Shown piece after piece: positions 32,933 through 41,209 of a DNA stretch of 64,000 nt. The stretch's first letter is position 1. Each line of letters starts with the position of its first letter. A program made the translations under genes and the position numbers. The notes under the pieces are model-generated. The model saw only the letters and a program-made list of their open reading frames with translations. It was not told the DNA's origin and made no database searches. Source of the DNA: Streptomyces longwoodensis (GTDB taxonomy: Bacteria > Actinomycetota > Actinomycetes > Streptomycetales > Streptomycetaceae); the NCBI RefSeq assembly GCF_001514125.1, contig NZ_KQ948558.1, positions 62,001 to 126,000 of the forward strand, in the 5' to 3' direction.

Positions 32933-32997
32933 CCTCGTTTCGAGGCGGACGGGACGGCAGAACGCCCCCGGGGGACCGACCGGAAGGAGACCGCACC

Positions 32998-33957
32998 GTG
33001 GACGTCCAGCGACTGGAAACGTTCGTGGCCGTGGCCCAGAGCAACACGCTCGCCGAAGCCGCGGACCGGCTCGGCTACGCGCGATCGACCGTCACCAGCC
33101 ACTTACAGGGCCTCGAACGGGCCCTGGGCGCCTCCCTGCTGGAGCGCGGCGCGGCCGTCAACCGGCTCACCAAGGCGGGCGCCCGCTTCCTGGAGTACGC
33201 CACCGACATCCTCGACAGACTGGCGCAGGCGCAGGCGGCGGTGGCGGCCGCGGCGGAGGACCGGCCCGGCAGCCTGAGCATCGGCGCGACGGCGTCGCTG
33301 TGCACCTACCGGCTGCCCGGCTTCCTGCGGACCCTGCGCCGGCTCATGCCCCACCTGGAGACGCAGGTGTTCGTCGGCTCGGTGGCCGAGCTGCGGGACC
33401 AGGTCGGCCGGGGCGAACTGTCCGCCGCCCTGGTCAACTCGGCCACCGTCGCCCCGGCGCACCCGTCGACCGTGCCCTCGGCCGACGGGCCGGGCGAGGG
33501 GGGCGACCGCCGGCACCTGTGGACGGACCAGGTCGTCGTGGTCGGCGCGCCCGAACAGGTGGCCCGCCCCCAGCGGCTGCTGGTCACCGCACCGGGCTGC
33601 GTCTACCGCGACATCGCCGAGCGGCAGGCGCTCCCCCGCCTGGGGCGCGTCCGGGTGCAGCAGGTGGGCAGCGTGGACGGGGTCAAGTCGTCCGTGCTGG
33701 GCGGCATGGGCGTGGGCGTGGTGCCGGCCGTCGCGGTCGGACCGCAGCTGCAGTCGGGACAGTTGGTCGAGCTGCCGCTGCCGGCGCTGTCCCCGGTGAT
33801 GACCGAGCTGATCTGGAACGCCGAGGTCACCCCCGCGCACGTGGTCCCGCACCTGCAACGGCTGCGCCCGCCGCAGCCCCTGTCACCCACCGCGCCACGG
33901 AACCTCCCCTCCGCCCGGCCGTGTCCCGCGTACGTCACGACCGGTACCGCGAGTTGA
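32998..33957 (+). CDS. LysR-family regulator of the polyketide/mutase locus, TTA-containing
   Basis: A 319-residue protein from a GTG at 32998 behind AAGGAGA. The helix-turn-helix is DVQRLETFVAVAQSNTLAEAADRLGYARSTVTSHLQGLERALGASLLER, followed by the two-lobed effector domain (LSIGATASLCTYRLPGFLRTLRRLMPHLE...). Codon 36, in the recognition helix region (SHLQG), is TTA (33103-33105). It is divergent from the PKS with a T-N11-A box between, and it reads into the EamA and mutase genes, so it probably controls the whole locus. The effector is unknown. Confidence 0.92.
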   Translation: MDVQRLETFVAVAQSNTLAEAADRLGYARSTVTSHLQGLERALGASLLERGAAVNRLTKAGARFLEYATDILDRLAQAQAAVAAAAEDRPGSLSIGATASLCTYRLPGFLRTLRRLMPHLETQVFVGSVAELRDQVGRGELSAALVNSATVAPAHPSTVPSADGPGEGGDRRHLWTDQVVVVGAPEQVARPQRLLVTAPGCVYRDIAERQALPRLGRVRVQQVGSVDGVKSSVLGGMGVGVVPAVAVGPQLQSGQLVELPLPALSPVMTELIWNAEVTPAHVVPHLQRLRPPQPLSPTAPRNLPSARPCPAYVTTGTAS

Positions 33958-33995
33958 GCCGGGACGCCTCCGGCGCGGACTCCCCGGACGCCGAC

Positions 33996-34979
33996 GTGCG
34001 AGGCACCTCCGACGCAGGTCCCTCGGACGCCAGGACCCGCCGACACCCCCGCCGGTCCGGTGCCTCCGGCTGCCTCATGGTCGTCACCGCCTGTGTGCTC
34101 TTCGGCCTGAGCGGCACCGCCTCGCGCGAAGTCATCGACCGGGGCGTCAGCGCGGTCACCGTGACCGAGTTCCGCATGCTGTTCGGCTTCCTGAGCCTGT
34201 TCGCCGGCCTGTGCCTCGCCCGCCGCGACCTGCTGCGCCTGCCATGGCGGAGCCTGCCGCGGGTGGCGGTCTTCGGTCTGGCCCTGGCCGCACTCATCTA
34301 CTGCTACTCGATGGCGATAGCCCGGCTGCCCCTGGCGATCGCGCTGGTGCTCCAGTACAGCGCCGCCGCCTGGCTGACCGCCGCCGACGCCGTACGCCGG
34401 CGCGGACGCCCGCCCACCAGCGTCCTGGTGGCCCTGCCCCTCACCCTCGGCGGTGTCGTCCTGATGGTCGGCGTGGGCGGGGCGCAGCTCCGCCACCTCG
34501 ACCCCCTCGGGCTCGTCTTCGGACTGGCCACCGCCGCCTCCTACATCGGGTACCTCGTGTGCGGCCGCTCCCTCGGCCGTACCGTGCCGGCCGGCACCTC
34601 CACCCTGTACGGCTCGCTCGTCGCCGCCCTCGCGTGGTGCTGCGTGCAGCCCCCGTGGCGCATCGGGAGCAGCGCGTGGGAGCCGCGCACGCTCGTGCCG
34701 CTCGTCCTGATCGGTGTCCTCGGCATGGCCGTTCCCTTCGCGCTCGTGCTGAGTGCCGTACGCGTCCTCGGGCCGACGCGCGTGAGCATGCTCGGCACCT
34801 TCGAGATCGTCGCCACCAGCGTCGTCGCCTACCTGTGGCTCGGCCAGGCGCTGACGCTCCCCCAGTGCTGCGGGGCGCTGCTGGTGATCGCCGGTGTCGC
34901 CGTCTGCGGACGCCGATCCCCCGACGGGGAACCGGCGGAGCCGTCGGCCCCGGCCCGGGCGGGCACGGTCCGAGCCTAG
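33996..34979 (+). CDS. EamA/DMT-family membrane transporter
   Basis: An integral-membrane protein with ten predicted helices in two EamA repeats (VVTACVLFGLSGTASREVI..., RVAVFGLALAALIYCYSMAIARLPLAIALVLQYSAA..., VSMLGTFEIVATSVVAYLWLGQALTLPQCCGALLVIAGVAVCG). These proteins usually export amino acids or small metabolites. The start is uncertain: the GTG at 33996 is used, but a TTG at 33954 overlaps the lysR stop and an ATG at 34077 opens the first helix. None has a clear ribosome site, so translational coupling to lysR is likely. In this locus it may export the product or a precursor (inference). Confidence 0.85.
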   Translation: MRGTSDAGPSDARTRRHPRRSGASGCLMVVTACVLFGLSGTASREVIDRGVSAVTVTEFRMLFGFLSLFAGLCLARRDLLRLPWRSLPRVAVFGLALAALIYCYSMAIARLPLAIALVLQYSAAAWLTAADAVRRRGRPPTSVLVALPLTLGGVVLMVGVGGAQLRHLDPLGLVFGLATAASYIGYLVCGRSLGRTVPAGTSTLYGSLVAALAWCCVQPPWRIGSSAWEPRTLVPLVLIGVLGMAVPFALVLSAVRVLGPTRVSMLGTFEIVATSVVAYLWLGQALTLPQCCGALLVIAGVAVCGRRSPDGEPAEPSAPARAGTVRA

Positions 34980-35126
34980 TGCGCCGGACGGCCCGCGGAC
35001 CGGGCCGGTACGGCATCCCCGAACTCCGGTTCACGACTGCCGAATCGGCCTGGGATCCGGCTCCGCAACCAGAGATCTTCGATGTGCCGCGACAAGACCG
35101 CGGCCCCTCGACAGGAGGTCTTCCTC

Positions 35127-35588
35127 GTGCGTCCCATCCAGTCCAGAGCGAAACGCATCCTGCTCTCGACGGTCTCCTCCGACTCCCACACCTGGAACCT
35201 GGTGTTCCTCCAACTGCTGCTGGAAGAGCGCGGCTACGAGGTGGTCAACCTCGGCCCGTGCGTGCCCGACGCCGAACTGGTCGAGCAGGTACGCGTCCAG
35301 CGGCCCGACGCCGTCGTCATCTCCTCGGTGAACGGGCACGGGCACATCGACGGCCGCCGGCTCATCCGGACGCTGCGCGCGGACGGCGACCCGGCCCTGG
35401 CCGCGGTCCCCGTCATGATCGGCGGCAAGCTGGGCATCCAGGGAGCGGCCCAGTCCCACCTCGCCGACGAGCTGGTCGCGGAGGGGTTCGACGCGGTCTT
35501 CACGGACGGCGCGGACCCGGCCGAGTTCGGCACCGCGCTGCAGCGGATGACGGGACAGCGCCCCCGGATCGCCGGAGTCGCCGCATGA
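35127..35588 (+). CDS. Cobalamin-binding small subunit of a glutamate-mutase-type enzyme
   Basis: A 153-residue protein from a GTG at 35127 with AGGAGG eight bases upstream. It has the B12-binding Rossmann layout of glutamate mutase component S: SSDSHTWNLVFLQLLLEERGYEVVNLGPCVP, then VVISSVNGHGHIDG, then VMIGGKLG. The His of the D-x-H-x-x-G motif that replaces the lower axial base is kept (DSH), but the motif's last Gly is Asn. It should bind adenosylcobalamin and deliver the radical to the large subunit encoded next, with which it overlaps (ATGA, 35585-35588). No cobalamin riboswitch was recognised upstream. Confidence 0.87.
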   Translation: MRPIQSRAKRILLSTVSSDSHTWNLVFLQLLLEERGYEVVNLGPCVPDAELVEQVRVQRPDAVVISSVNGHGHIDGRRLIRTLRADGDPALAAVPVMIGGKLGIQGAAQSHLADELVAEGFDAVFTDGADPAEFGTALQRMTGQRPRIAGVAA

Positions 35589-38500
35589 GCGGCATACGCC
35601 CGCAGGGCGCCTCCGTACCTCCGCAGGGCACCCGCGCCGCGACCGCCGGCGCTCCCGCCACGCCCGCGGCCACCACCGACATGCAGACGTATGTCGAACA
35701 AGCCGCGCACACCGGCCAGTTGGTCGTGCAGCCCCGGATGGGCATGTCGGACCCGCGGAGCATGGCCGACGGCCTGGCGGCCGTCGCGGCCGCCCGCGCC
35801 AGGACGCTCGCCACGCTCACCATCGACTCCTACACCCGGGTCGAGGACATCGCCGGCGCGGAGGCGGCCCTGACGGCCGGCCGCGCGCTGAACGGGTTCC
35901 CGCTCGTCAACCACGGGCCGCGCCTGACCGCCGAGGTCGCCCGCGCCGCCGACGGCATCCCCGTCCAGGTCCGGCACGGCTCCGCACGGCCCGCCCACAT
36001 CTTCGACGCGATGGTCGCGGCGGGTCTGTCCGCCTCCGAGGGCGGCCCCGTCTCCTACTGCCTGCCCTACTCCCGGCTCCCGCTCGCCGAGGCGGTGCCC
36101 GCCTGGGTCGACGCGACCCAGCAGCTCGCCGACCAGGCCGCCGAGCAGGGCCTGCGGGCCCACCTGGAGACCTTCGGCGGCTGCATGCTCGGCCAGATGT
36201 GCCCGCCCTCGCTGCTGGTGGCGATCAGCGTGCTGGAGGCGATGTTCTTCGCCCGCAACGGGATCACCTCGGTCTCGCTGTCGTACGCCCAGCAGACCAA
36301 CGCGGTCCAGGACGTCGAGGCGCTGGCCGCCCTGCACCACCTCGCGGAGCTCTTCCTGCCGACCCACGTCGCACGCCACGTGGTGCTCTACACCTACATG
36401 GGGGTCTACCCCGCCACCGAGGCCGGGGCGGAACTGCTCCTGGACTCCTCCGCACAGCTCGCCGTGCGCGGCGGCGCCCAGCGGCTGATCGTCAAGACCG
36501 TCGCCGAGGCCCACCGCATCCCCACCGTCGCCGAGAACGTCGCGGCGCTGGAGCGGGCGGCCCGGGTGTCCCGCGAGGCCCTGCGCGACGACTGCCCCCT
36601 GCCGTGGGCCCGCCAGGCCGACTACGAGACGGTCTACAGCGAGGCGCTGCGGCTCATCACCGCCGTCCTCGACCACGGCTCCGACATCGGCACGGGCCTG
36701 CGCGCCGCCTTCGCCTCGGGCACCCTCGACGTGCCGTTCTGCCTGCACCGCGACAACGCGGGCGCGGCGCGGGGCGCGATCGGTGACGACGGCCGGCTCG
36801 TCTGGGCCGCCACCGGCGCCATGCCCCTGCCCGCCCCCAAGGGCACCCACCACGTGGTCACCTCCAGCCGGCTGCTGAGCATGCTGCGCTTCACCGCCGA
36901 CGCCCATGACCGGTCGGCGGAACTCCTGGCCCGCACCCGCGCCCAGGTCACCGCCCCGCACCGGGTCGCGGTCGTCGGCTCCGGACCGCGCGGTCTCGCC
37001 GTCGTCGAACGCCTCGTGGCCCGGCTGCGGGACGAGGCACCCGACCGTGCGGTGGAGATCGTCCTCATCGACAAGGACGAGGTCGGCGCGGGCCGCGTCT
37101 GGCGCAGCGACCAGAACCCCGTCTTCCTGATGAACACCGCCTGCGGCGAGGTGACCATGTTCTCCGGCCCCGCCGACGACGGTCCCGCCCGGGCCGGGGC
37201 GGGCCCCACGCTGGCCCAGTGGTGGGCCGCCACCGAGGACCCCTGCTACCCGGGCCCCAACGCCTACGCGCCCCGCGCCCTGTACGGCGCGTACCTGGGG
37301 TTCTTCCTCCAGGCCGTGCAGGACTCCCTCCCCGCCGGTGCGACGCTCCGCCGGCACACCGGACACGTCACGGCGATGCAACGCAACGGTGCGGCATGGC
37401 AGTTGCGGTGCGCCGACGGTGAACTGATCGACGCCGACCGGGTCGTGCTGGCCACCGGCCACCCGCTGACCGAACTGTCCGCGGCCCAGGCCCGCTTCGC
37501 GGACTTCGCCGCGCGCGTCCCGCGGCTCGCGTACGTCCGCGGCGACAGCGCCGCCGACATGCCGCTGGAGCGCATCGCGCCCGGGGCCCGCGTGGCGGTG
37601 CTCGGCATGGGCCTGACGTTCTACGACATCGTCGCCGCCCTGACCACCGGGCGCGGCGGCCAGTTCCGCGAGGGTCCGGACGGCACGCTGCGGTACCTGC
37701 CCTCCGGCCTCGAACCCGTCCTGGTGGCGGGCTCCCGGTCCGGGGTGCCGCTGCCGGCCCGCGGCCTCAACCAGAAGGGCCCGCTGTGGCGTTACCGGGC
37801 GCGGCTGTTCACCCCGCAGCGGATCGCGGCCCTGCGCGCCCCCGGCCGTCCCCTCGACTTCCGCACCGAGGTGTGGCCGTGGCTGCACGCCGAGATGCAC
37901 CTGGTCCACTACGGGACCGAGGTGCGCGCCCGGCTCGGGGGGCGCGCGGAGCAGGAGTTCCTGGCCCGCGCCGCCGCCCTGGTCGAGGCCGCGGCGGCGG
38001 AAGCGGCGGACGAGGTGGTCCGCGCGGCGGCCGCGCGGCTCGGTGTCGACGGTCTGCCGCCGCTGGACATCGACGCCCTGGCGCGTCCCTTCGCCGGCCG
38101 TGGCTTCGCCAGTCCGGCCGCGTTCCACGCCGCCCTGCGGGAGGTGATCGACGACGACCTGCACCACGCCGGCCTGGGCAACCACGACGGGCCCCGCAAG
38201 GCAGCGCTGGACGTCCTGCGCGACGTCCGGGGCACCATCCGGCGCGCGGTCGACTTCGACGGCCTGACCGCCGCGTCGCACCGGGACGACTTCCTCGGCT
38301 GGTTCGCGCCGCTCAGCTCCTTCCTGGCCGCCGGGCCCCCCGCGCAGCGGCTGCGCCAGACCCGCGCCCTGCTCGACGCGGGCGTCCTGCGGGTCGTCGG
38401 TCCGTCGGCCGAGTTCGCCGCCGACGAGGCGGGCGGGCACTTCACCGTCCGCTCCCGGCAGGTCGAGGGCTCCCTGCACCACTGCGAGGCGCTCGTCGAC

Positions 38501-38857
38501 GCCCGCATCCCCGCACCGGACCTCGGCCGCGACACCGCGCCGCTCACCCGGCACCTGCGCGCCACCGGCCTGTGGACACCCTGGACCAACCACCAGGGCG
38601 ACGGCGGTCCGCTCACCGGGGGCGTGGCCACCACGACCGTGCCGTACCGGCCCGTGACCGCCGCGGGCACGCCCGCCGACGGCGTGTACGTCCTGGGGAT
38701 CCCCTCCGAGGGACAGCGCTGGTTCATGCAGGTCGGGTCCGCGCGGCCCGGTCCCTGGACCGACTTCACCGGCGACGCCGACGCCATCGCCCGGGACGCG
38801 CTCGCGGCGCTCCCCCGGCCGGCCACCGCCCGGACGCTGGAAGGAGCCCGCGCATGA
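35585..38857 (+). CDS. Fusion: glutamate-mutase large subunit plus N-monooxygenase-like flavoprotein
   Basis: A 1090-residue two-part protein. Residues about 33-430 match the catalytic barrel of glutamate (methylaspartate) mutase component E. The substrate-binding arginines appear as QPR (Arg51), SYTR (Arg85) and QVRHG (Arg130), and the EGGPVSYCLPY segment keeps Glu152, Tyr158 and Tyr162. Residues about 458-1090 are an FAD/NAD(P)-binding protein of the NAD_binding_9 class: VAVVGSGPRG for FAD, GAGRVWRSDQNPVFLMNT, a D-x3-LATGH motif as in amino-acid N-monooxygenases, and VAVLGMGLTF for NAD(P)H. An AdoCbl carbon-skeleton rearrangement followed by flavin oxidation of the product is the simplest reading (inference). 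The gene is overlapped on both sides (ATGA), and I know of no described enzyme with this fusion. Confidence 0.85.
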   Translation: MSGIRPQGASVPPQGTRAATAGAPATPAATTDMQTYVEQAAHTGQLVVQPRMGMSDPRSMADGLAAVAAARARTLATLTIDSYTRVEDIAGAEAALTAGRALNGFPLVNHGPRLTAEVARAADGIPVQVRHGSARPAHIFDAMVAAGLSASEGGPVSYCLPYSRLPLAEAVPAWVDATQQLADQAAEQGLRAHLETFGGCMLGQMCPPSLLVAISVLEAMFFARNGITSVSLSYAQQTNAVQDVEALAALHHLAELFLPTHVARHVVLYTYMGVYPATEAGAELLLDSSAQLAVRGGAQRLIVKTVAEAHRIPTVAENVAALERAARVSREALRDDCPLPWARQADYETVYSEALRLITAVLDHGSDIGTGLRAAFASGTLDVPFCLHRDNAGAARGAIGDDGRLVWAATGAMPLPAPKGTHHVVTSSRLLSMLRFTADAHDRSAELLARTRAQVTAPHRVAVVGSGPRGLAVVERLVARLRDEAPDRAVEIVLIDKDEVGAGRVWRSDQNPVFLMNTACGEVTMFSGPADDGPARAGAGPTLAQWWAATEDPCYPGPNAYAPRALYGAYLGFFLQAVQDSLPAGATLRRHTGHVTAMQRNGAAWQLRCADGELIDADRVVLATGHPLTELSAAQARFADFAARVPRLAYVRGDSAADMPLERIAPGARVAVLGMGLTFYDIVAALTTGRGGQFREGPDGTLRYLPSGLEPVLVAGSRSGVPLPARGLNQKGPLWRYRARLFTPQRIAALRAPGRPLDFRTEVWPWLHAEMHLVHYGTEVRARLGGRAEQEFLARAAALVEAAAAEAADEVVRAAAARLGVDGLPPLDIDALARPFAGRGFASPAAFHAALREVIDDDLHHAGLGNHDGPRKAALDVLRDVRGTIRRAVDFDGLTAASHRDDFLGWFAPLSSFLAAGPPAQRLRQTRALLDAGVLRVVGPSAEFAADEAGGHFTVRSRQVEGSLHHCEALVDARIPAPDLGRDTAPLTRHLRATGLWTPWTNHQGDGGPLTGGVATTTVPYRPVTAAGTPADGVYVLGIPSEGQRWFMQVGSARPGPWTDFTGDADAIARDALAALPRPATARTLEGARA

Positions 38858-41145
38858 CGACGGCCCGAGACCACCGCGACCCCGTCCGCTCCGTCCACGC
38901 CCCCTCCGCTGCCCACTGGACCCACCGCCGTACTCCCGCCCACGCCGCCTTCCGGCGCGGCCGGGACCTCCTGCTGGACCTGCGCGCCGACCACGAGGCG
39001 GCCCGCCGGGCGTTCACCTGGCCCCGGATGACCCACTTCAACTGGGCGCTGGAGTGGTTCGACGTCATCGCCCGGGACAACCGGCGCACCGCCCTCGAAC
39101 TGATCGGGCCCGACGGCCGGGACCAGCGCATCTCCTACCAGGACCTGGCCACCCGCTCCGACCAGCTCGCCAACTGGCTCACCCGCACCGGCGTCCGGCG
39201 CGGCGACCGGGTGCTCATCGTGCTCGGTCCCCAGGTCGAGCTGTGGGAGACGCTCCTCGCCTGCCTGAAGACCGGCGCCGTGGCGATCCCCACGTACACC
39301 TCCCTGACCCGCGCCGAGGCCGCCGACCGGATCGGGCGCGGCCGGGTCCGCCACGTGGTCTGCCGCAGCGAGCTGGCTCCGCTCGTCCCCTCGCACGTCC
39401 CCGGCGCGCACACCCCGCTGACGCGCATCGCGGTCGGCGCGCCCGTCGCCGGCTGGCACGCCTACGACGACTCCTACCAGGTCTCCGCCGCCTACCTGCC
39501 GGCCGGTCCGACCCCCGCCTCGGACACGGCGTTCGCCTACTTCACGTCCGGCACCACCTCGGCGCCGAAGCTGGTCGTCCACACCCACGCGTCGTACCCG
39601 GTGGGACACCTGTCCTCGATGTACTTCAACGGCCTGATCCCCGGCGACCGGCACGTCAACGTCTCGGAGCCCGGGTGGGCCAAGCACTCCTGGTCGAGCT
39701 TCTTCGTGCCGTTCACCGCGGAGGCGACGCTCGTCGTCCCGCCGGCCGCGCTCGTCGACTCCGGGCACCTGCCGCGGCTCCTGCAGGAACGCGGCGTCAC
39801 CAGCCTGTGCGCTCCCCCGGCCCAGTGGACGCGCCTCGCCGCGCACGCCTCGACCGCCCAGCCCCGGCTGCGCGAGGCCACCACGGCGGGCGAACCCCTC
39901 GCCCAGCACGTCAGCGAGGTCATCGGAGCCGAGTGGGGCGTGACCGTCCGCGAGGGCTACGGGCAGACCGAGACGACCGCCCTGGTCGGCACCACCCCGG
40001 GCCTGCCCCACAAGCCGGGCTGGCTCGGCAAGCCGCTGCCCGGCTGGGACCTCAGCGTCCGGGGCGAGCAGTTGTACGTCGAACTCGCCTCCGCGCCCGT
40101 GGGGATGATGGCCGGCTACGACGGCGACCCCGGGCGTACCCGGCAGGTCCTCGGCGCCGACCGGTACGCGACGGGCGACTCGGCCGTCCTCGCGTCCGAC
40201 GGGTACGTACGGCTGCTGGGACGCAGCGACGACGTGTTCAAGTCCGGCGGGCACCGCGTGTCCCCGTACGAGCTGGAGGCGATCCTGCGCACCCACCCCG
40301 GCGTCCGCGCGGCCGCCGTGGTCCCCGTGCCGCACCCCATGCTGACGCTCGCCGCGCACGCCGTGGTCGAACGCGAGCCCGGCGCCGAGGTCACGCGGGC
40401 GGACCTCCTGGACCACGTCGACCTGCACGTCACCCGCGCCCTGCGCGTGCACAGCGTCTCCTTCACCGACGCGCTGCCCCGCACCACGTCGGGCAAGATC
40501 CGCCGCTCGGAGGTGAGCGCGCACCTGCGCACCACCGCCGACGCGGGCCCCGCACCCGGCCTCCCCCACACCGAACAGGCCGAGCGCACCCCGCACTTCG
40601 GGCACGCCCCGCACGCCGAGCACCCCGAACCCTCCGAGCCCTCTGAGACCTCCGAGCCCCCCGCGCCCCCCGAGCCGAAAGGCAGCCCCATGACCGTGAC
40701 CACCCCCACGCCCCGGCGCCGTGACGTCCTGGTCGTCCGCGACCTGCTGAACGGCACGGCCCTCGACCGGCTCACCTGGCAGGCCTACGTCCAGCCCGGC
40801 CGCCAGGCGGTCGACGTGCACTGGCTCTACACCGCGGAGGAGACCGGCCCCGACGGCGCCGAGGCCTACCTCGCGCGCTTCGGCGCCGGCGCGCACGGGG
40901 ACCTCCACCGCCACCTCGGCTTCGAGCTGATCGTCGTCGTGGACGGCGAACTGCGCAACGACAACGGCGACGTCTACGGCCCCGGCTGCCTGGTCCTGGA
41001 GAAGCCCGGCAGCGTGCACCGGGTCAGCAGCATGCACGGCTGCACCCTGCTGGTGATCCGGGAGAAGCGCACCGAGGCCCTGCTGCCGGGCGAACTCCCC
41101 GACACCGGACTGGCCCTGGACGGCGCACCGGTCACCCCCTCCTGA
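38854..41145 (+). CDS. Fusion: acyl-adenylating ligase plus C-terminal cupin
   Basis: A 763-residue protein starting at an ATG that overlaps the mutase stop, behind GGAAGGAG. Residues 1-560 are an ANL-family ligase of the acetyl/medium-chain acyl-CoA synthetase type: YFTSGTTSAPK (229-239), EGYGQTETT, YATGDSA, GRSDDVFKSGGHRVSPYELEAIL and the catalytic Lys548 in TSGKIRR. A Pro/Glu/Ser-rich linker leads without a stop into a ChrR-like cupin (about 613-763) with HRHLGFELIVVVDGEL and a second VH. An internal ATG at 40690 behind AAAGG could also give a free cupin. The ligase should activate a carboxylic acid as an adenylate or CoA ester; the cupin's role is unknown. Confidence 0.85.
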   Translation: MTTARDHRDPVRSVHAPSAAHWTHRRTPAHAAFRRGRDLLLDLRADHEAARRAFTWPRMTHFNWALEWFDVIARDNRRTALELIGPDGRDQRISYQDLATRSDQLANWLTRTGVRRGDRVLIVLGPQVELWETLLACLKTGAVAIPTYTSLTRAEAADRIGRGRVRHVVCRSELAPLVPSHVPGAHTPLTRIAVGAPVAGWHAYDDSYQVSAAYLPAGPTPASDTAFAYFTSGTTSAPKLVVHTHASYPVGHLSSMYFNGLIPGDRHVNVSEPGWAKHSWSSFFVPFTAEATLVVPPAALVDSGHLPRLLQERGVTSLCAPPAQWTRLAAHASTAQPRLREATTAGEPLAQHVSEVIGAEWGVTVREGYGQTETTALVGTTPGLPHKPGWLGKPLPGWDLSVRGEQLYVELASAPVGMMAGYDGDPGRTRQVLGADRYATGDSAVLASDGYVRLLGRSDDVFKSGGHRVSPYELEAILRTHPGVRAAAVVPVPHPMLTLAAHAVVEREPGAEVTRADLLDHVDLHVTRALRVHSVSFTDALPRTTSGKIRRSEVSAHLRTTADAGPAPGLPHTEQAERTPHFGHAPHAEHPEPSEPSETSEPPAPPEPKGSPMTVTTPTPRRRDVLVVRDLLNGTALDRLTWQAYVQPGRQAVDVHWLYTAEETGPDGAEAYLARFGAGAHGDLHRHLGFELIVVVDGELRNDNGDVYGPGCLVLEKPGSVHRVSSMHGCTLLVIREKRTEALLPGELPDTGLALDGAPVTPS

Positions 41146-41209
41146 CGCGCCCCGCCACGGGCCCCGTTCCCCCCTCTCCGCACCCTTGAGCAGAAAGCGC
41201 CCCAAGACC

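Noticed and set aside
34980..35126. Cobalamin riboswitch upstream of the B12-binding subunit
   Set aside because: Only about 150 bases are available and no B12-box-like conserved core or long paired architecture was recognised.
35234..38593. A 1119-codon open frame on the minus strand across the mutase-flavoprotein gene
   Set aside because: It is a frame shadow caused by high G/C. Its translation is Gly/Arg/Val-rich with no motif, while the plus-strand frame encodes clear mutase and flavoprotein motifs.
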